From Micromonosporaceae bacterium (lineage in GTDB: Bacteria > Actinomycetota > Actinomycetes > Mycobacteriales > Micromonosporaceae), in NCBI GenBank assembly GCA_020027875.1, contig JAHRHA010000016.1, positions 1 through 62,395 of the forward strand: DNA of 62,395 nucleotides, read 5' to 3'. This document shows, in pieces, positions 24,325-32,346 of the stretch. A model generated the notes under the pieces. That model saw only the letters and a program-made list of their open reading frames with translations. It had not been told where the DNA came from and ran no database searches. The position numbers and the translations under genes are program-made. The first letter of the stretch is position 1. Each line of letters opens with the position of its first letter.

Positions 24325-25143
24325 GTGGTCAACGTCGACCGTCCCTTTGGTGCCCTCAAGTCCCGCATGTCTGGTATCCGCTTGAACGCGGTCGCGCCGC
24401 GCACCGCGCTCGCGCTCGTGATCGGCCTGACCGGCCTGGCGGCACCAGCCGCTGCCCTGGCCGCTGGCATCGCAGGGCACGAGGAGAAGAACGCCGTCCC
24501 GATCGCGGCGGCCGCCACAACCGTCAAGGCGGCCGTGGCCGGCGACCCGCCCGGGACGCCCCTCACCAAGCCGGCTGCCAAGCCGGTCGCGAAGCCGGCC
24601 GCCAAGCCGGTCGCGGCGAAGGCTGCCAAGCCCGCCGTGAAGAAGGCGGCCAAGGTGGCCGCGCCCACGGCGAAGCAGTTGCACCCGCGTGGCGTTCCCG
24701 GTGGTCAGCAGTCCTTCAAGCCGACCAAGGCGCAGCTCAAGAACGCCAAGGCGATCGTGGAAACCGGCAAGAAGATGGGCCTGCCGCCGCGCGCCTGGGT
24801 GATCGCGGTTGCCACGTCGATGCAGGAGTCGACCCTGAACAACTTCGGCAACCTCGGCGCCAACAACGACCACGATTCGCTCGGTCTGTTCCAGCAGCGC
24901 CCGTCGTCCGGTTGGGGCACGCCGAAGCAGATCCAGAACCCGAACTACGCCTCGAAGGCGTTCTACCAGGGTCTGGTCAACGTGCCCAACTGGAACAAGC
25001 TGCCGCTGACCGCGGCCGCGCAGTCGGTCCAGGTGTCCGCATACCCCAACCACTACGCCAAGTGGGAGCGCCACGCCGGTGACGTCGTGGAGTCCTTCTA
25101 CGGCGCGGGCCCGCACGCCAAGCTGGCCGCCGGCCTGAAGTAA
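24325..25143 (+). CDS. secreted lysozyme-like/transglycosylase-fold protein
   Basis: 272 residues from GTG 24325. ATG 24367 is an alternative. A signal peptide (about 30-48, TALALVIGLTGLAAPAAALA) is followed by a Lys/Pro/Ala repeat linker (KPAAKPVAKPAAKP). The C-terminal domain (ATSMQESTLNNFGNLGANNDHDSLGLFQQRPSSGWG) is an actinobacterial secreted family with a lysozyme-like fold. The Glu in MQEST is the candidate catalytic acid, and the domain resembles Rpf/SLT peptidoglycan-acting domains. It would act on the cell wall. The 3' end is followed by a triplicated 15-bp unit. Confidence 0.75.
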   Translation: MVNVDRPFGALKSRMSGIRLNAVAPRTALALVIGLTGLAAPAAALAAGIAGHEEKNAVPIAAAATTVKAAVAGDPPGTPLTKPAAKPVAKPAAKPVAAKAAKPAVKKAAKVAAPTAKQLHPRGVPGGQQSFKPTKAQLKNAKAIVETGKKMGLPPRAWVIAVATSMQESTLNNFGNLGANNDHDSLGLFQQRPSSGWGTPKQIQNPNYASKAFYQGLVNVPNWNKLPLTAAAQSVQVSAYPNHYAKWERHAGDVVESFYGAGPHAKLAAGLK

Positions 25144-25178
25144 CACAGCCTGAAGTAACAGAGCCTGAAGTAACAGAC
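25134..25178 (+). repeat. three 15-bp tandem copies covering a stop codon
   Basis: CCTGAAGTAACAcag/gag/gac occurs at 25134-25148, 25149-25163 and 25164-25178. The unit includes the last two codons (LK) and the TAA stop of the upstream gene, and the 15-bp period keeps all three stops in frame. Confidence 0.9.
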
Positions 25179-25222
25179 ACACACGGGTAGCACGGCCCGG
25201 CGCTGCATGGCAGCGTCGGGCC

Positions 25223-26707
25223 ATGCCCGTCTCTGAGCCGGCCGCCACCGCACTCGTCCTCCTGCACAGCCCACTGGTCGGGCCGCTCACGTGGCAGGCG
25301 GTGGCCGTCGAACTCGAGGCCGCCGGCGTCCCAACGGTCGTACCGAGCCTGGCCGGCCACTCAGATGACGCCGGCATCATCGAGGCGGTCGTCGCGCAGC
25401 TCGCCGCCGACCGGGCCGCGACGCCGATTGTCCTGGTAGGACACAGCGGCGCCGGCCCGCTGCTTCCTGCCATCGCGGATGCCGTCACGGCGGTCAACGC
25501 CGGTACGGTCGAGGCGTTGATCTACGTCGACGCGGGCCTCCCCCGGCCGGGTCGGTCGTGGTTCGACGATGCTCCATCCGACCTGGCGGGGCACCTCCGC
25601 GAAATCGTGAGCAACGACGATCTCCTCCCACCGTGGCACGAGTGGTTCGGGGCCGACACGCTCGCGGAGCTACTCCCGGACTCCGCGCTCCGGCGCGGCT
25701 TCACCGCCGAGTTGCCACGCCTACCGCTGGCGTACTTCACGGAGCCGGCACCCGCGGCCACCTGGTCCGGGGCTAGCGGCTACCTGTTGCTCAGCGAGGC
25801 GTACCGGGACGACGCCGAACGGATGCGCCACGCCGGTGTCCCGGTGGTCACGTACCTCAGCGATCACCTCGCCATGCTGACCCAGCCGGCCGCGGTCGCC
25901 ACGGCACTGCGTGATCTGGTCGGCCGAGTCGGCGACCGGGGTGGGCGCGAGCAGCGTCTGGCCTTCGGCGAGGTCGCCGAGGAGTACGACGAGGTCCGGG
26001 CCGCCTATCCCGCCGCCCTGTACGACGCCCTGCTAGGCTACGCCGGCTCGCCGTCGACAGCGGTGGAGGTCGGCTCCGGTACGGGCAAGGCAACCGGCGA
26101 CCTTCTCTCCCGCGGTGTGGCGGTCATCTGCATCGAGCCCGACCCAGCCATGGCCGCGATCCTGCGCCGCCAGTTCGCCGACGCCGGTGCCGGCATGCAC
26201 GTCGTCTCCGGACGGTTCGAGGACTGGCAGCCGCCTGTCGGCGGCGTACCCCTGCTGATCTGTTCCCAGTCCTGGCATTGGCTCGACCCAGCCACCCGAT
26301 GCTCCAAGGCGCACGCGGCCCTGCGCGCCCGCGGCACGCTTGCGCTCTTCGGCCACCGGCACGCATTCGCCGACCGTACGGTCGAGGCGGCGCTCAACCG
26401 CACCTACGCCGAAGTCGCACCGGAGCTGCTCGACGAACCGGGCCGACCCGCCGTTTCACAGATCTTCACCGATGAGCTGGCTGGGTCGCGCCGCTTCGCC
26501 GACATCATCGTCGAACGGTACGTCGAAGACGTCCCCTACCCCACCGACCGGTACGTGCGGCTGCTCGGGACATTCTCCAATCACCGCATGCTGCCGCCCG
26601 ACCGCCGCCGCAAGCTGCACGACCGGATCGCGGAGGTCGTCGACACTCACGAAGGCTCGGTCATGGTGCGGTTGGACACGACGCTGGTCCTCGCCCGCCG
26701 GGCGTGA
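25223..26707 (+). CDS. alpha/beta hydrolase fused to class I SAM methyltransferase
   Basis: 494 residues with two complete enzyme domains. Residues 10-235 are an alpha/beta hydrolase with nucleophile elbow GHSGAGP (Ser75) and a late His (SDHLAML, His215). Residues about 245-494 are a class I methyltransferase with motif I VEVGSGTGKAT (281-291), an acidic IEPDP strand end and the SQSWHWLDP segment common in Methyltransf_11 proteins. The domains normally occur as separate genes. An ester cleavage/methylation pair acting on the same metabolite is an inference. ATG 25223 begins the hydrolase domain directly. Confidence 0.85.
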   Translation: MPVSEPAATALVLLHSPLVGPLTWQAVAVELEAAGVPTVVPSLAGHSDDAGIIEAVVAQLAADRAATPIVLVGHSGAGPLLPAIADAVTAVNAGTVEALIYVDAGLPRPGRSWFDDAPSDLAGHLREIVSNDDLLPPWHEWFGADTLAELLPDSALRRGFTAELPRLPLAYFTEPAPAATWSGASGYLLLSEAYRDDAERMRHAGVPVVTYLSDHLAMLTQPAAVATALRDLVGRVGDRGGREQRLAFGEVAEEYDEVRAAYPAALYDALLGYAGSPSTAVEVGSGTGKATGDLLSRGVAVICIEPDPAMAAILRRQFADAGAGMHVVSGRFEDWQPPVGGVPLLICSQSWHWLDPATRCSKAHAALRARGTLALFGHRHAFADRTVEAALNRTYAEVAPELLDEPGRPAVSQIFTDELAGSRRFADIIVERYVEDVPYPTDRYVRLLGTFSNHRMLPPDRRRKLHDRIAEVVDTHEGSVMVRLDTTLVLARRA

Positions 26708-26796
26708 GCATTTTCGCCCGAGAAGCACCGGTGTGTCGCTGGCAATTGATGCCTCAGGCTGGTAAGAAGATTCAAACACACGTACGGAGGATGCGA

Positions 26797-27570
26797 ATGG
26801 CTCCCCCAGCTAACGCGCGCACGACGCTCCACCGACTGTCGAGCACCGACCTCGAGCACATCCGCGAACGGCTCGCATCCGGCCGCAAACCCAAGGTCGT
26901 CTTCACCAGCTCGGCCGGCCAGGTGGCCGGACAGGCCGGCCAGGTCGTCGAGCTCACCGACCCGGCCGCCTCCGACGAGTGGATCGTCGTCCGTTTCGGT
27001 CGCGACGAGCTGCCCTTCGCGCCCGCCGACCTCGCGCTGCCGCCACCGGTGCAGCGTCGGCCGGCATCACCGAAGGAAGCGGCCGCTCACCGCCCAGAAT
27101 CCAAGACCGTCTCCGTTACTGTCCCGACCCCGCGCGAGGAGTCCGCCGTGTTGACGTCCACAGAACCGCCAAAGACAGAACCGCCAAAGACAGAACCCCC
27201 GAAGCCAGAGCAGCCGAGGTCAGTCCCGCCGCCAATGATGGGGCTCAACGGATCATCCCCCGACGTGCGTAGGCCCGGCAGGACCGTCAAGCCGAAGACG
27301 CCGGCCACACTCACCGTCACGCTCGCCTACACCGCCCGGGAGTGGACGGTCGCCGCCAGCCACGGCACGAAGGCCCTTGCCAAGCCGTGCGCGATCAGGC
27401 CGACCGATGCGCTGCGCATGGTGGCCCTGCTCGACGTGCCGGGAGTCCACGACGCCGTGGAGAGCATCATCGCGGCCGAGCGGGCCGAGGCGGAGAGCCG
27501 CGCCCTGCGGCTACGGGCCGAGTTGGCCGAGATCGAGTCCCGCCTGGCCGAGTTGACCAACCGCACCTGA
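26797..27570 (+). CDS. DUF6319-like protein with TEPPK repeats
   Basis: 257 residues. ATG 26797 is chosen because GGAGG (26786-26790) lies six bases upstream. The ATG at 26791 would abut it. An N-terminal domain (about 1-85, LERLASGRKPKVVF-type start and VVRFGRDELPFAP end) is followed by a proline linker with three TEPPK/TEPPKP repeats. The C-terminal domain ends in an Arg/Glu/Ala helix (AESRALRLRAELAEIESRL). I recall this layout as DUF6319, an actinobacterial family of unknown function. No membrane segment is present, so it is likely cytoplasmic and possibly nucleic-acid-associated. Confidence 0.65.
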   Translation: MAPPANARTTLHRLSSTDLEHIRERLASGRKPKVVFTSSAGQVAGQAGQVVELTDPAASDEWIVVRFGRDELPFAPADLALPPPVQRRPASPKEAAAHRPESKTVSVTVPTPREESAVLTSTEPPKTEPPKTEPPKPEQPRSVPPPMMGLNGSSPDVRRPGRTVKPKTPATLTVTLAYTAREWTVAASHGTKALAKPCAIRPTDALRMVALLDVPGVHDAVESIIAAERAEAESRALRLRAELAEIESRLAELTNRT

Positions 27571-27660
27571 CGCAGCGCCATCAACCTCAGCGCCATCAAC
27601 CTCAGCGCCATCAACCTCAGCGCCGTCAACCTCAGCGCCGTCAACCCCAGCGCCATTGAC
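27571..27660 (+). repeat. 15-bp minisatellite, six units
   Basis: Six consecutive 15-mers related to CTCAGCGCCATCAAC fill the gap after the stop of the DUF6319-like gene. Units 2 and 3 are identical, units 4 and 5 differ by A to G, and unit 6 diverges. Degenerate CAGCGCC copies continue to about 27690. Confidence 0.9.
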
Positions 27661-27742
27661 CCAGCGCCATCGAGCGAGCGCCAGCGCCGTTGAGCGGCCG
27701 GGGCTGAGCTGGCCCGCGCCGTCGTGGCACGATCGGCCCACC

Positions 27743-28540
27743 ATGGATGTTTCCCAGCCCCGGTGGCGATCACCCCTGCTCTGGCGGACCGTCCAGGCGG
27801 TCGCCCGCGTCGTCGTCCCGGCCGTTTGCCGGCTGCGCGTCACCGGCGACGTGCCCGATGCCCATCGCGGCGGACCGCTGATCCTGGCCGGCAACCACAT
27901 CGCCACGTTCGATCCGATCTGTTTCACCGCGGCCAGCCGCATCCGTCGCATGGCACCCCGGATGATGGCGACCGGTGGTCTGTTCCGCGCTCCCGTCGTC
28001 GGGCCGCTTATGCGCGCCGCCGGGCACATCCCGGTGGACCGGGGGCACGAGACGATCACCAACGCCGTCCCCGACGCAGCGAGCGCGATTCAGGCCGGTT
28101 CGGTGGTCTTCATATACCCGGAGGGGCGCATCGGACTTGACCCCGCGATGTGGCCGGAGCGGCCTAAGACCGGCCTGGCCCGGCTAGCCCTCGAAACCGG
28201 TGCCCCGGTGGTGCCGGTGGCCACCTGGGGCTCCCACGAGGTGATCGCCTACAACGGCCGAGGTGCGATGATCCGTACTCTGGTCTCGTCGATCTGGCGC
28301 CGACCCACCGTACGGGTCCACTTCGGCGCCCCGGTCGACCTGTCCGACCTGCGCCTCGGTGCGGTCGGGCACGCCCAGCAGGCGAGTAACCGGATCATGG
28401 ATGCGCTCGCGGCCGAACTGGCCCCGCTGCGCAAGGACGAGCTGCGCCTCCCGCGGTTCCGGGACCCCACGCGGCCTGTCTCCACAGCCCGCCTGCACCG
28501 AGCGGGGCGACGAGGGACGGCCACACCACGTCTCGGTTGA
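27743..28540 (+). CDS. 1-acyl-sn-glycerol-3-phosphate acyltransferase (PlsC family)
   Basis: 265 residues. The acyltransferase motif NHIATFD gives His52 and Asp57, and block III is YPEGRIG (125-131), with Arg-Ile replacing the common Thr-Arg. One hydrophobic helix near the N-terminus (about 14-30) may anchor it to the membrane. It transfers acyl chains to glycerophospholipid precursors. The Arg/Thr-rich tail is variable in the family. The following gene is a glycerophosphodiesterase on the same strand, so both are lipid-metabolism genes. Confidence 0.88.
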   Translation: MDVSQPRWRSPLLWRTVQAVARVVVPAVCRLRVTGDVPDAHRGGPLILAGNHIATFDPICFTAASRIRRMAPRMMATGGLFRAPVVGPLMRAAGHIPVDRGHETITNAVPDAASAIQAGSVVFIYPEGRIGLDPAMWPERPKTGLARLALETGAPVVPVATWGSHEVIAYNGRGAMIRTLVSSIWRRPTVRVHFGAPVDLSDLRLGAVGHAQQASNRIMDALAAELAPLRKDELRLPRFRDPTRPVSTARLHRAGRRGTATPRLG

Positions 28541-28649
28541 CTGATGGCCTCTCGGCCGAGAGGTTCGTCCGGGTGGCCGGGCCGCCCGATCCGCTCGTCC
28601 CGGATACTTGTCCGATCGACCTTTGCGACGAGGATGGCGGGAGGCGAGG

Positions 28650-29450
28650 TTGCCCGAGCGGTACGCGTACCTGGACACGCCACTCCCGATCGCCTTCGCC
28701 CACCGTGGTGGCGCCGCCGAGGGCGATGAGAACTCGATGGCCGCGTTCGCCCGGGCGGTCGACGCCGGCTACCGGTATCTCGAGACGGACGTGCACGCGA
28801 CATCCGACGGGGTCGCGGTCGTCTTCCACGACGACACCCTCGACCGCATGCTCGGCCACTCCGGCAAGGTCGAGGACCTCACCTGGGCCGACCTGAAGTC
28901 CCTGCGCAGCGGCGGTGAGTCGGTCGTGCCGCCACTGGCCGACCTCCTTAACGCCTGGCCCGAGTGCCGCCTCAACGTCGACATGAAAGCCGACTCCGCG
29001 GTGGACCCGACGATCGAGGCGATCTGGAAGGTGAACGCCCGCGACCGGGTGCTGCTGGCCTCGTTCAGCGACCGCAGGATCCGCTGGGCCCGACGGGTGT
29101 GCGGGCCGCGCCAGGCCACGTCCATGGGCCAGCGGGAGATAGCGCGGCTCCGGTTCGGCTCGCTGCACGGGCGGGGCCTGGCCGGGTTCGTACCCGGGGT
29201 GGCCGCCGCACAGGTCCCGGTGCGCTATTTCGGCGTACCGGTGGTGGACGCCCGCTTCGTCAGGCACGCCCATCGGCTCGGACTGCAGATCCACGTCTGG
29301 ACGATCGACGATCCTGCCGAAATGCACGAGTTACTTGATCTCGGTGTGGATGGCATCATGACCGATCGCATCGAGGTTCTCCGCGATGTGCTGATCGCCC
29401 GCGGCCGCTGGCCTTCCGGCAGCCCCACCGGACCAGAGCGAACCGCCTAA
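28650..29450 (+). CDS. glycerophosphodiester phosphodiesterase
   Basis: 266 residues. The GDPD barrel motifs are visible: HRGGAAEGDENSMAAF near the start, YLETDVHATSDGVAVVFHD (catalytic His pair, metal Glu/Asp), and the terminal VWTIDDPAEMHELLDLGVDGIMTD. It hydrolyses glycerophosphodiesters to glycerol-3-phosphate and an alcohol. TTG 28650 is selected because GGGAGG lies five bases upstream. An earlier TTG at 28608 adds a basic stretch with no ribosome-binding site. No signal peptide, so a cytosolic enzyme. Confidence 0.9.
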   Translation: MPERYAYLDTPLPIAFAHRGGAAEGDENSMAAFARAVDAGYRYLETDVHATSDGVAVVFHDDTLDRMLGHSGKVEDLTWADLKSLRSGGESVVPPLADLLNAWPECRLNVDMKADSAVDPTIEAIWKVNARDRVLLASFSDRRIRWARRVCGPRQATSMGQREIARLRFGSLHGRGLAGFVPGVAAAQVPVRYFGVPVVDARFVRHAHRLGLQIHVWTIDDPAEMHELLDLGVDGIMTDRIEVLRDVLIARGRWPSGSPTGPERTA

Positions 29451-29471
29451 CCCCCCCGAGAGAAGGCCGGC

Positions 29472-30857
29472 ATGACCGCCCCGACGACCGAGGTACCGGC
29501 GCCCCCCGGCGACGCGAGCCAGAGCACCCGCCGCGAGCGGGTCGGTTGGTACTTCTACGACTGGGCCAACTCGGCCTTCTCCACCACGGTCATCTCCGTC
29601 TTCCTGGGTCCATACCTCACCTCGATCGCCGAGAACGCGGCCGGCTGCGGCAGCGACGCCAACCCATGTGACGTCGAGCGGCTCTACCCGCTGGGTATCC
29701 CGGTCGCGCCCGGCTCGCTGTTTGCGTACGGCGTGTCGCTCTCGGTGCTGTTGCAGGTCATCGTGCTGCCCGTGGCCGGTGCGATCGCCGACCGCTCCGG
29801 GCACAAGAAGCAACTGCTGGCCCTGTTCGCCTACATCGGCTCCGGCGCCACCATCAGCCTGCTGTTCCTCACCGGCGACCGCTATCTGCTAGGCGCGCTG
29901 CTGTTCGTGATCGCCAACATCGCTTTCGGCGCGAGCATCGTCGTCTACAACTCATTCCTGCCGCAGTTGGCCGGCCCGAACGAACGCGACACTGTCTCCA
30001 GCATCGGCTGGGCGACTGGATACATCGGCGGTGGCCTGCTCCTGCTGCTCAACCTGGTCGCGATCATTCTCGGCGGCGACGACGCGAACACCGCCGAGAT
30101 CGCCCGTTGGAGCATCGTCTCGGCCGGCGTGTGGTGGGCCGCGTTCACGACGCTGCCGTTGATCACCCTGCGCAACCGGCCCGCGGTCGCCGGTGAGCAC
30201 CGCGGTTCCGTTGTGACGGACGGATTCCGTCAGCTCTGGAAGACCCTGCGCAGCCTCAAGGCGTACCCGCTGTCACTGTTCTTCCTCATCGCGTTCCTGG
30301 TCTACAACGACGGCATCCAGACCGTGATCACGATGGCCAGCGTCTATGCGGACAAACAGCTCGGCCTGGAGCAGAGCGTCCAGCTGCAGACGATCCTGCT
30401 GGTGCAGTTCATGGCGTTCGGCGGCGCTCTCCTGCTGGGCCGGCTGGCCAGGCGGTTCGGTGCCTGGAAGACCGTGCTCGCGAGCCTGGTGCTGTGGACG
30501 ATTGTGCTCGGCCTGGCCTACTTCCTGCCGGCTAAGCAGCCGCTGGCGTTCATGGCGCTGGGTCTGCTGTTGGGTATCGTGCTCGGCGGCAGCCAGGCGC
30601 TGTCGCGGTCCCTGTTCAGCCAGCTCATCCCAAAGGGCAAGGAGGGCGAGTACTTCGGCCTCTACGAGATCTCCGACAAGGGCACCTCGTGGTTGGGCCC
30701 GTTGCTGTTCGGCCTGACCTACCAGGCGACGGGGAACTACCGCATCGCGATCATCTCGCTGATCGCGTTCTTCGTCATCGGGTTCGTCATGCTGCTCGCC
30801 ATCCCGATGCGCCGTGCCATCGTCGCCGCCGGCAACGAGCCGCCCCGGGTGCTGTGA
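29472..30857 (+). CDS. MFS transporter, UMF1/Atg22-like family
   Basis: 461 residues with about 12 membrane helices. The start GWYFYDWANSAFSTTVISVFLGPYL is the hallmark of the UMF1 family related to vacuolar amino-acid exporter Atg22. The middle loop and GLYEISDKGTSWLGP near the C-terminus agree. It probably exports a small metabolite, and its substrate is not known in bacteria. A ribosome-binding site (GAGAGAAGG) precedes the ATG. It lies 21 bases after the GDPD gene. Confidence 0.9.
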   Translation: MTAPTTEVPAPPGDASQSTRRERVGWYFYDWANSAFSTTVISVFLGPYLTSIAENAAGCGSDANPCDVERLYPLGIPVAPGSLFAYGVSLSVLLQVIVLPVAGAIADRSGHKKQLLALFAYIGSGATISLLFLTGDRYLLGALLFVIANIAFGASIVVYNSFLPQLAGPNERDTVSSIGWATGYIGGGLLLLLNLVAIILGGDDANTAEIARWSIVSAGVWWAAFTTLPLITLRNRPAVAGEHRGSVVTDGFRQLWKTLRSLKAYPLSLFFLIAFLVYNDGIQTVITMASVYADKQLGLEQSVQLQTILLVQFMAFGGALLLGRLARRFGAWKTVLASLVLWTIVLGLAYFLPAKQPLAFMALGLLLGIVLGGSQALSRSLFSQLIPKGKEGEYFGLYEISDKGTSWLGPLLFGLTYQATGNYRIAIISLIAFFVIGFVMLLAIPMRRAIVAAGNEPPRVL

Positions 30858-30888
30858 CCTGGTGCGCTGAGCTGGGCGGGTCAGGCGT

Positions 30889-30894
30889 TAGGCT
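30889..30894 (+). promoter_or_regulatory. TAGGCT -10 box, likely leaderless start of tdk
   Basis: TAGGCT is 8 bases before GTG 30903 and no ribosome-binding site intervenes. Confidence 0.4.
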
Positions 30895-30902
30895 GCCTGC
30901 CC

Positions 30903-31580
30903 GTGAGCACATCTGCCCTGTCTGAGATCTGTTTCGCCGCCGGCGACCGCCGGCTTCGCGACGGTGCCTCGCTGACGTTCTTCTACGGGCCCATGGACTG
31001 CGGCAAGTCGACCCTTGCCCTGCAGATGGACTACAACCACGCCCGGCAGGGTCGGCGTGGCCTGGTGCTGACTCGCAACGACCGCTCACTGGGTGCCAAG
31101 GTGACAACCCGCATCGGGCTCTCGCACGACGCCATCGACGTCACCGACGATCTGAACCTGGTCGAGCTCGTCCGGGAGCGCTGGGCCGCCGAGGAACGCC
31201 TGGACTACCTCATCTGCGACGAGGCGTGTTTCTACACGGTCGAGCAGGTGGAGCAGATGGCCGACCTCGTGGACGTGTACGACGTCGACGTATTCGCCTT
31301 CGGGCTGGCCACCGACTTCCGGTCCGAGCTCTTCCCCGCCTCTAAGCGCCTGTTCGAGCTCGCCGACGGGGTGGCCCGCCTGCAGGTCGAGGTCCTCTGC
31401 TGGTGCGGACGGGTGGGCCAGCTCAATGCCCGCGTCGTGGGCGGGGTCGTTGCCCGCGAGGGTGAACAGGTCGTCATTGGCGATACCGGGACGGAGGGGA
31501 CGGCCGCGGCCGAGGAGGTCCGCTACCAGGTGCTCTGCCGCCGCCACTACCGCGCCGGCGATCTCGGCCCGAAGGCCTGA
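30903..31580 (+). CDS. tdk: thymidine kinase, type II
   Basis: 225 residues, GTG start. It phosphorylates thymidine to dTMP for salvage. The P-loop is GPMDCGKST (29-37) and the Walker-B-like catalytic region is LICDEACFY. The lid/lasso region carries the structural zinc ligands in CWCGR and CRRHY. The order and length agree with tetrameric cellular-type thymidine kinases. Confidence 0.95.
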   Translation: MSTSALSEICFAAGDRRLRDGASLTFFYGPMDCGKSTLALQMDYNHARQGRRGLVLTRNDRSLGAKVTTRIGLSHDAIDVTDDLNLVELVRERWAAEERLDYLICDEACFYTVEQVEQMADLVDVYDVDVFAFGLATDFRSELFPASKRLFELADGVARLQVEVLCWCGRVGQLNARVVGGVVAREGEQVVIGDTGTEGTAAAEEVRYQVLCRRHYRAGDLGPKA

Positions 31581-31665
31581 CCCGCTCAACGAGCCCACCC
31601 GGTCCGCAGGCCGCTCGATGGCGCGGATTCAGCGGGCGATCAGGAGGAAATGGCAGGCTGGGGGG

Positions 31666-32346
31666 GTGCGCATCCTCATCGTCGATGACGACGAGCATCT
31701 CGCCAGGTCGCTCAAGCGGGGGCTCGAGGCCGAGGGGTACGCCACGGACGTCGCCCTGGACGGCACGGACGGCCTATGGATGGCCCAGGAGTCTCATTAC
31801 GACGCGATCGTCCTCGACATCATGCTGCCCGGACTCAACGGTTACCGGGTCTGCGATGCACTTCGCGCAGCCGGCAACTGGGCGCCGATCCTCATGCTCA
31901 CGGCGAAGGACGGCGAGCTTGATGAGGCCGAGGCGCTCGACACCGGCGCTGATGACTTTCTCTCCAAGCCGTTCTCGTTCGTCGTCCTGGTCGCCCGGCT
32001 GCGGGCATTGATGCGGCGGGGTCGGCGTGAGCGGCCGGTCGTGTTAACGGTCGGCGATCTGCGGCTGGACCCGGGCTCACATCGGGTGTGGCGCCGTGAT
32101 GACGAGGTTTCGCTCACGCCCCGCCAGTTCTCGTTGCTGGAGTTCCTCATGCGCCACCCAGGCCAGACGCTGTCGAAGAGCAACATCCTTGACCACGTCT
32201 GGGATCAAGCCTTCGACGGTGACCCCAACATCGTCGAGGTCTACATACGCCACCTGCGCAAGAAGATCGACGAGCCGTACGGGCGAGCATCCGTTCAGAC
32301 CGTGCGCTTGGTTGGCTACCGACTGGACCCAGATGGCGGTCGCTGA
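31666..32346 (+). CDS. OmpR-family response regulator
   Basis: 226 residues from GTG 31666. The receiver domain has the acidic pocket VDDDE (7-10), the phosphoacceptor Asp51 in VLDIMLP and the SKPF lysine. The C-terminal winged helix runs from about 128 and ends YIRHLRKKIDEP...VRLVGYRL. It overlaps the histidine kinase gene by 14 bases, so the two form a two-component operon. The regulon is unknown. Confidence 0.93.
   Translation: MRILIVDDDEHLARSLKRGLEAEGYATDVALDGTDGLWMAQESHYDAIVLDIMLPGLNGYRVCDALRAAGNWAPILMLTAKDGELDEAEALDTGADDFLSKPFSFVVLVARLRALMRRGRRERPVVLTVGDLRLDPGSHRVWRRDDEVSLTPRQFSLLEFLMRHPGQTLSKSNILDHVWDQAFDGDPNIVEVYIRHLRKKIDEPYGRASVQTVRLVGYRLDPDGGR

Noticed and set aside
27571..27660. 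CRISPR array
   Set aside because: Units are contiguous 15-mers without spacers.
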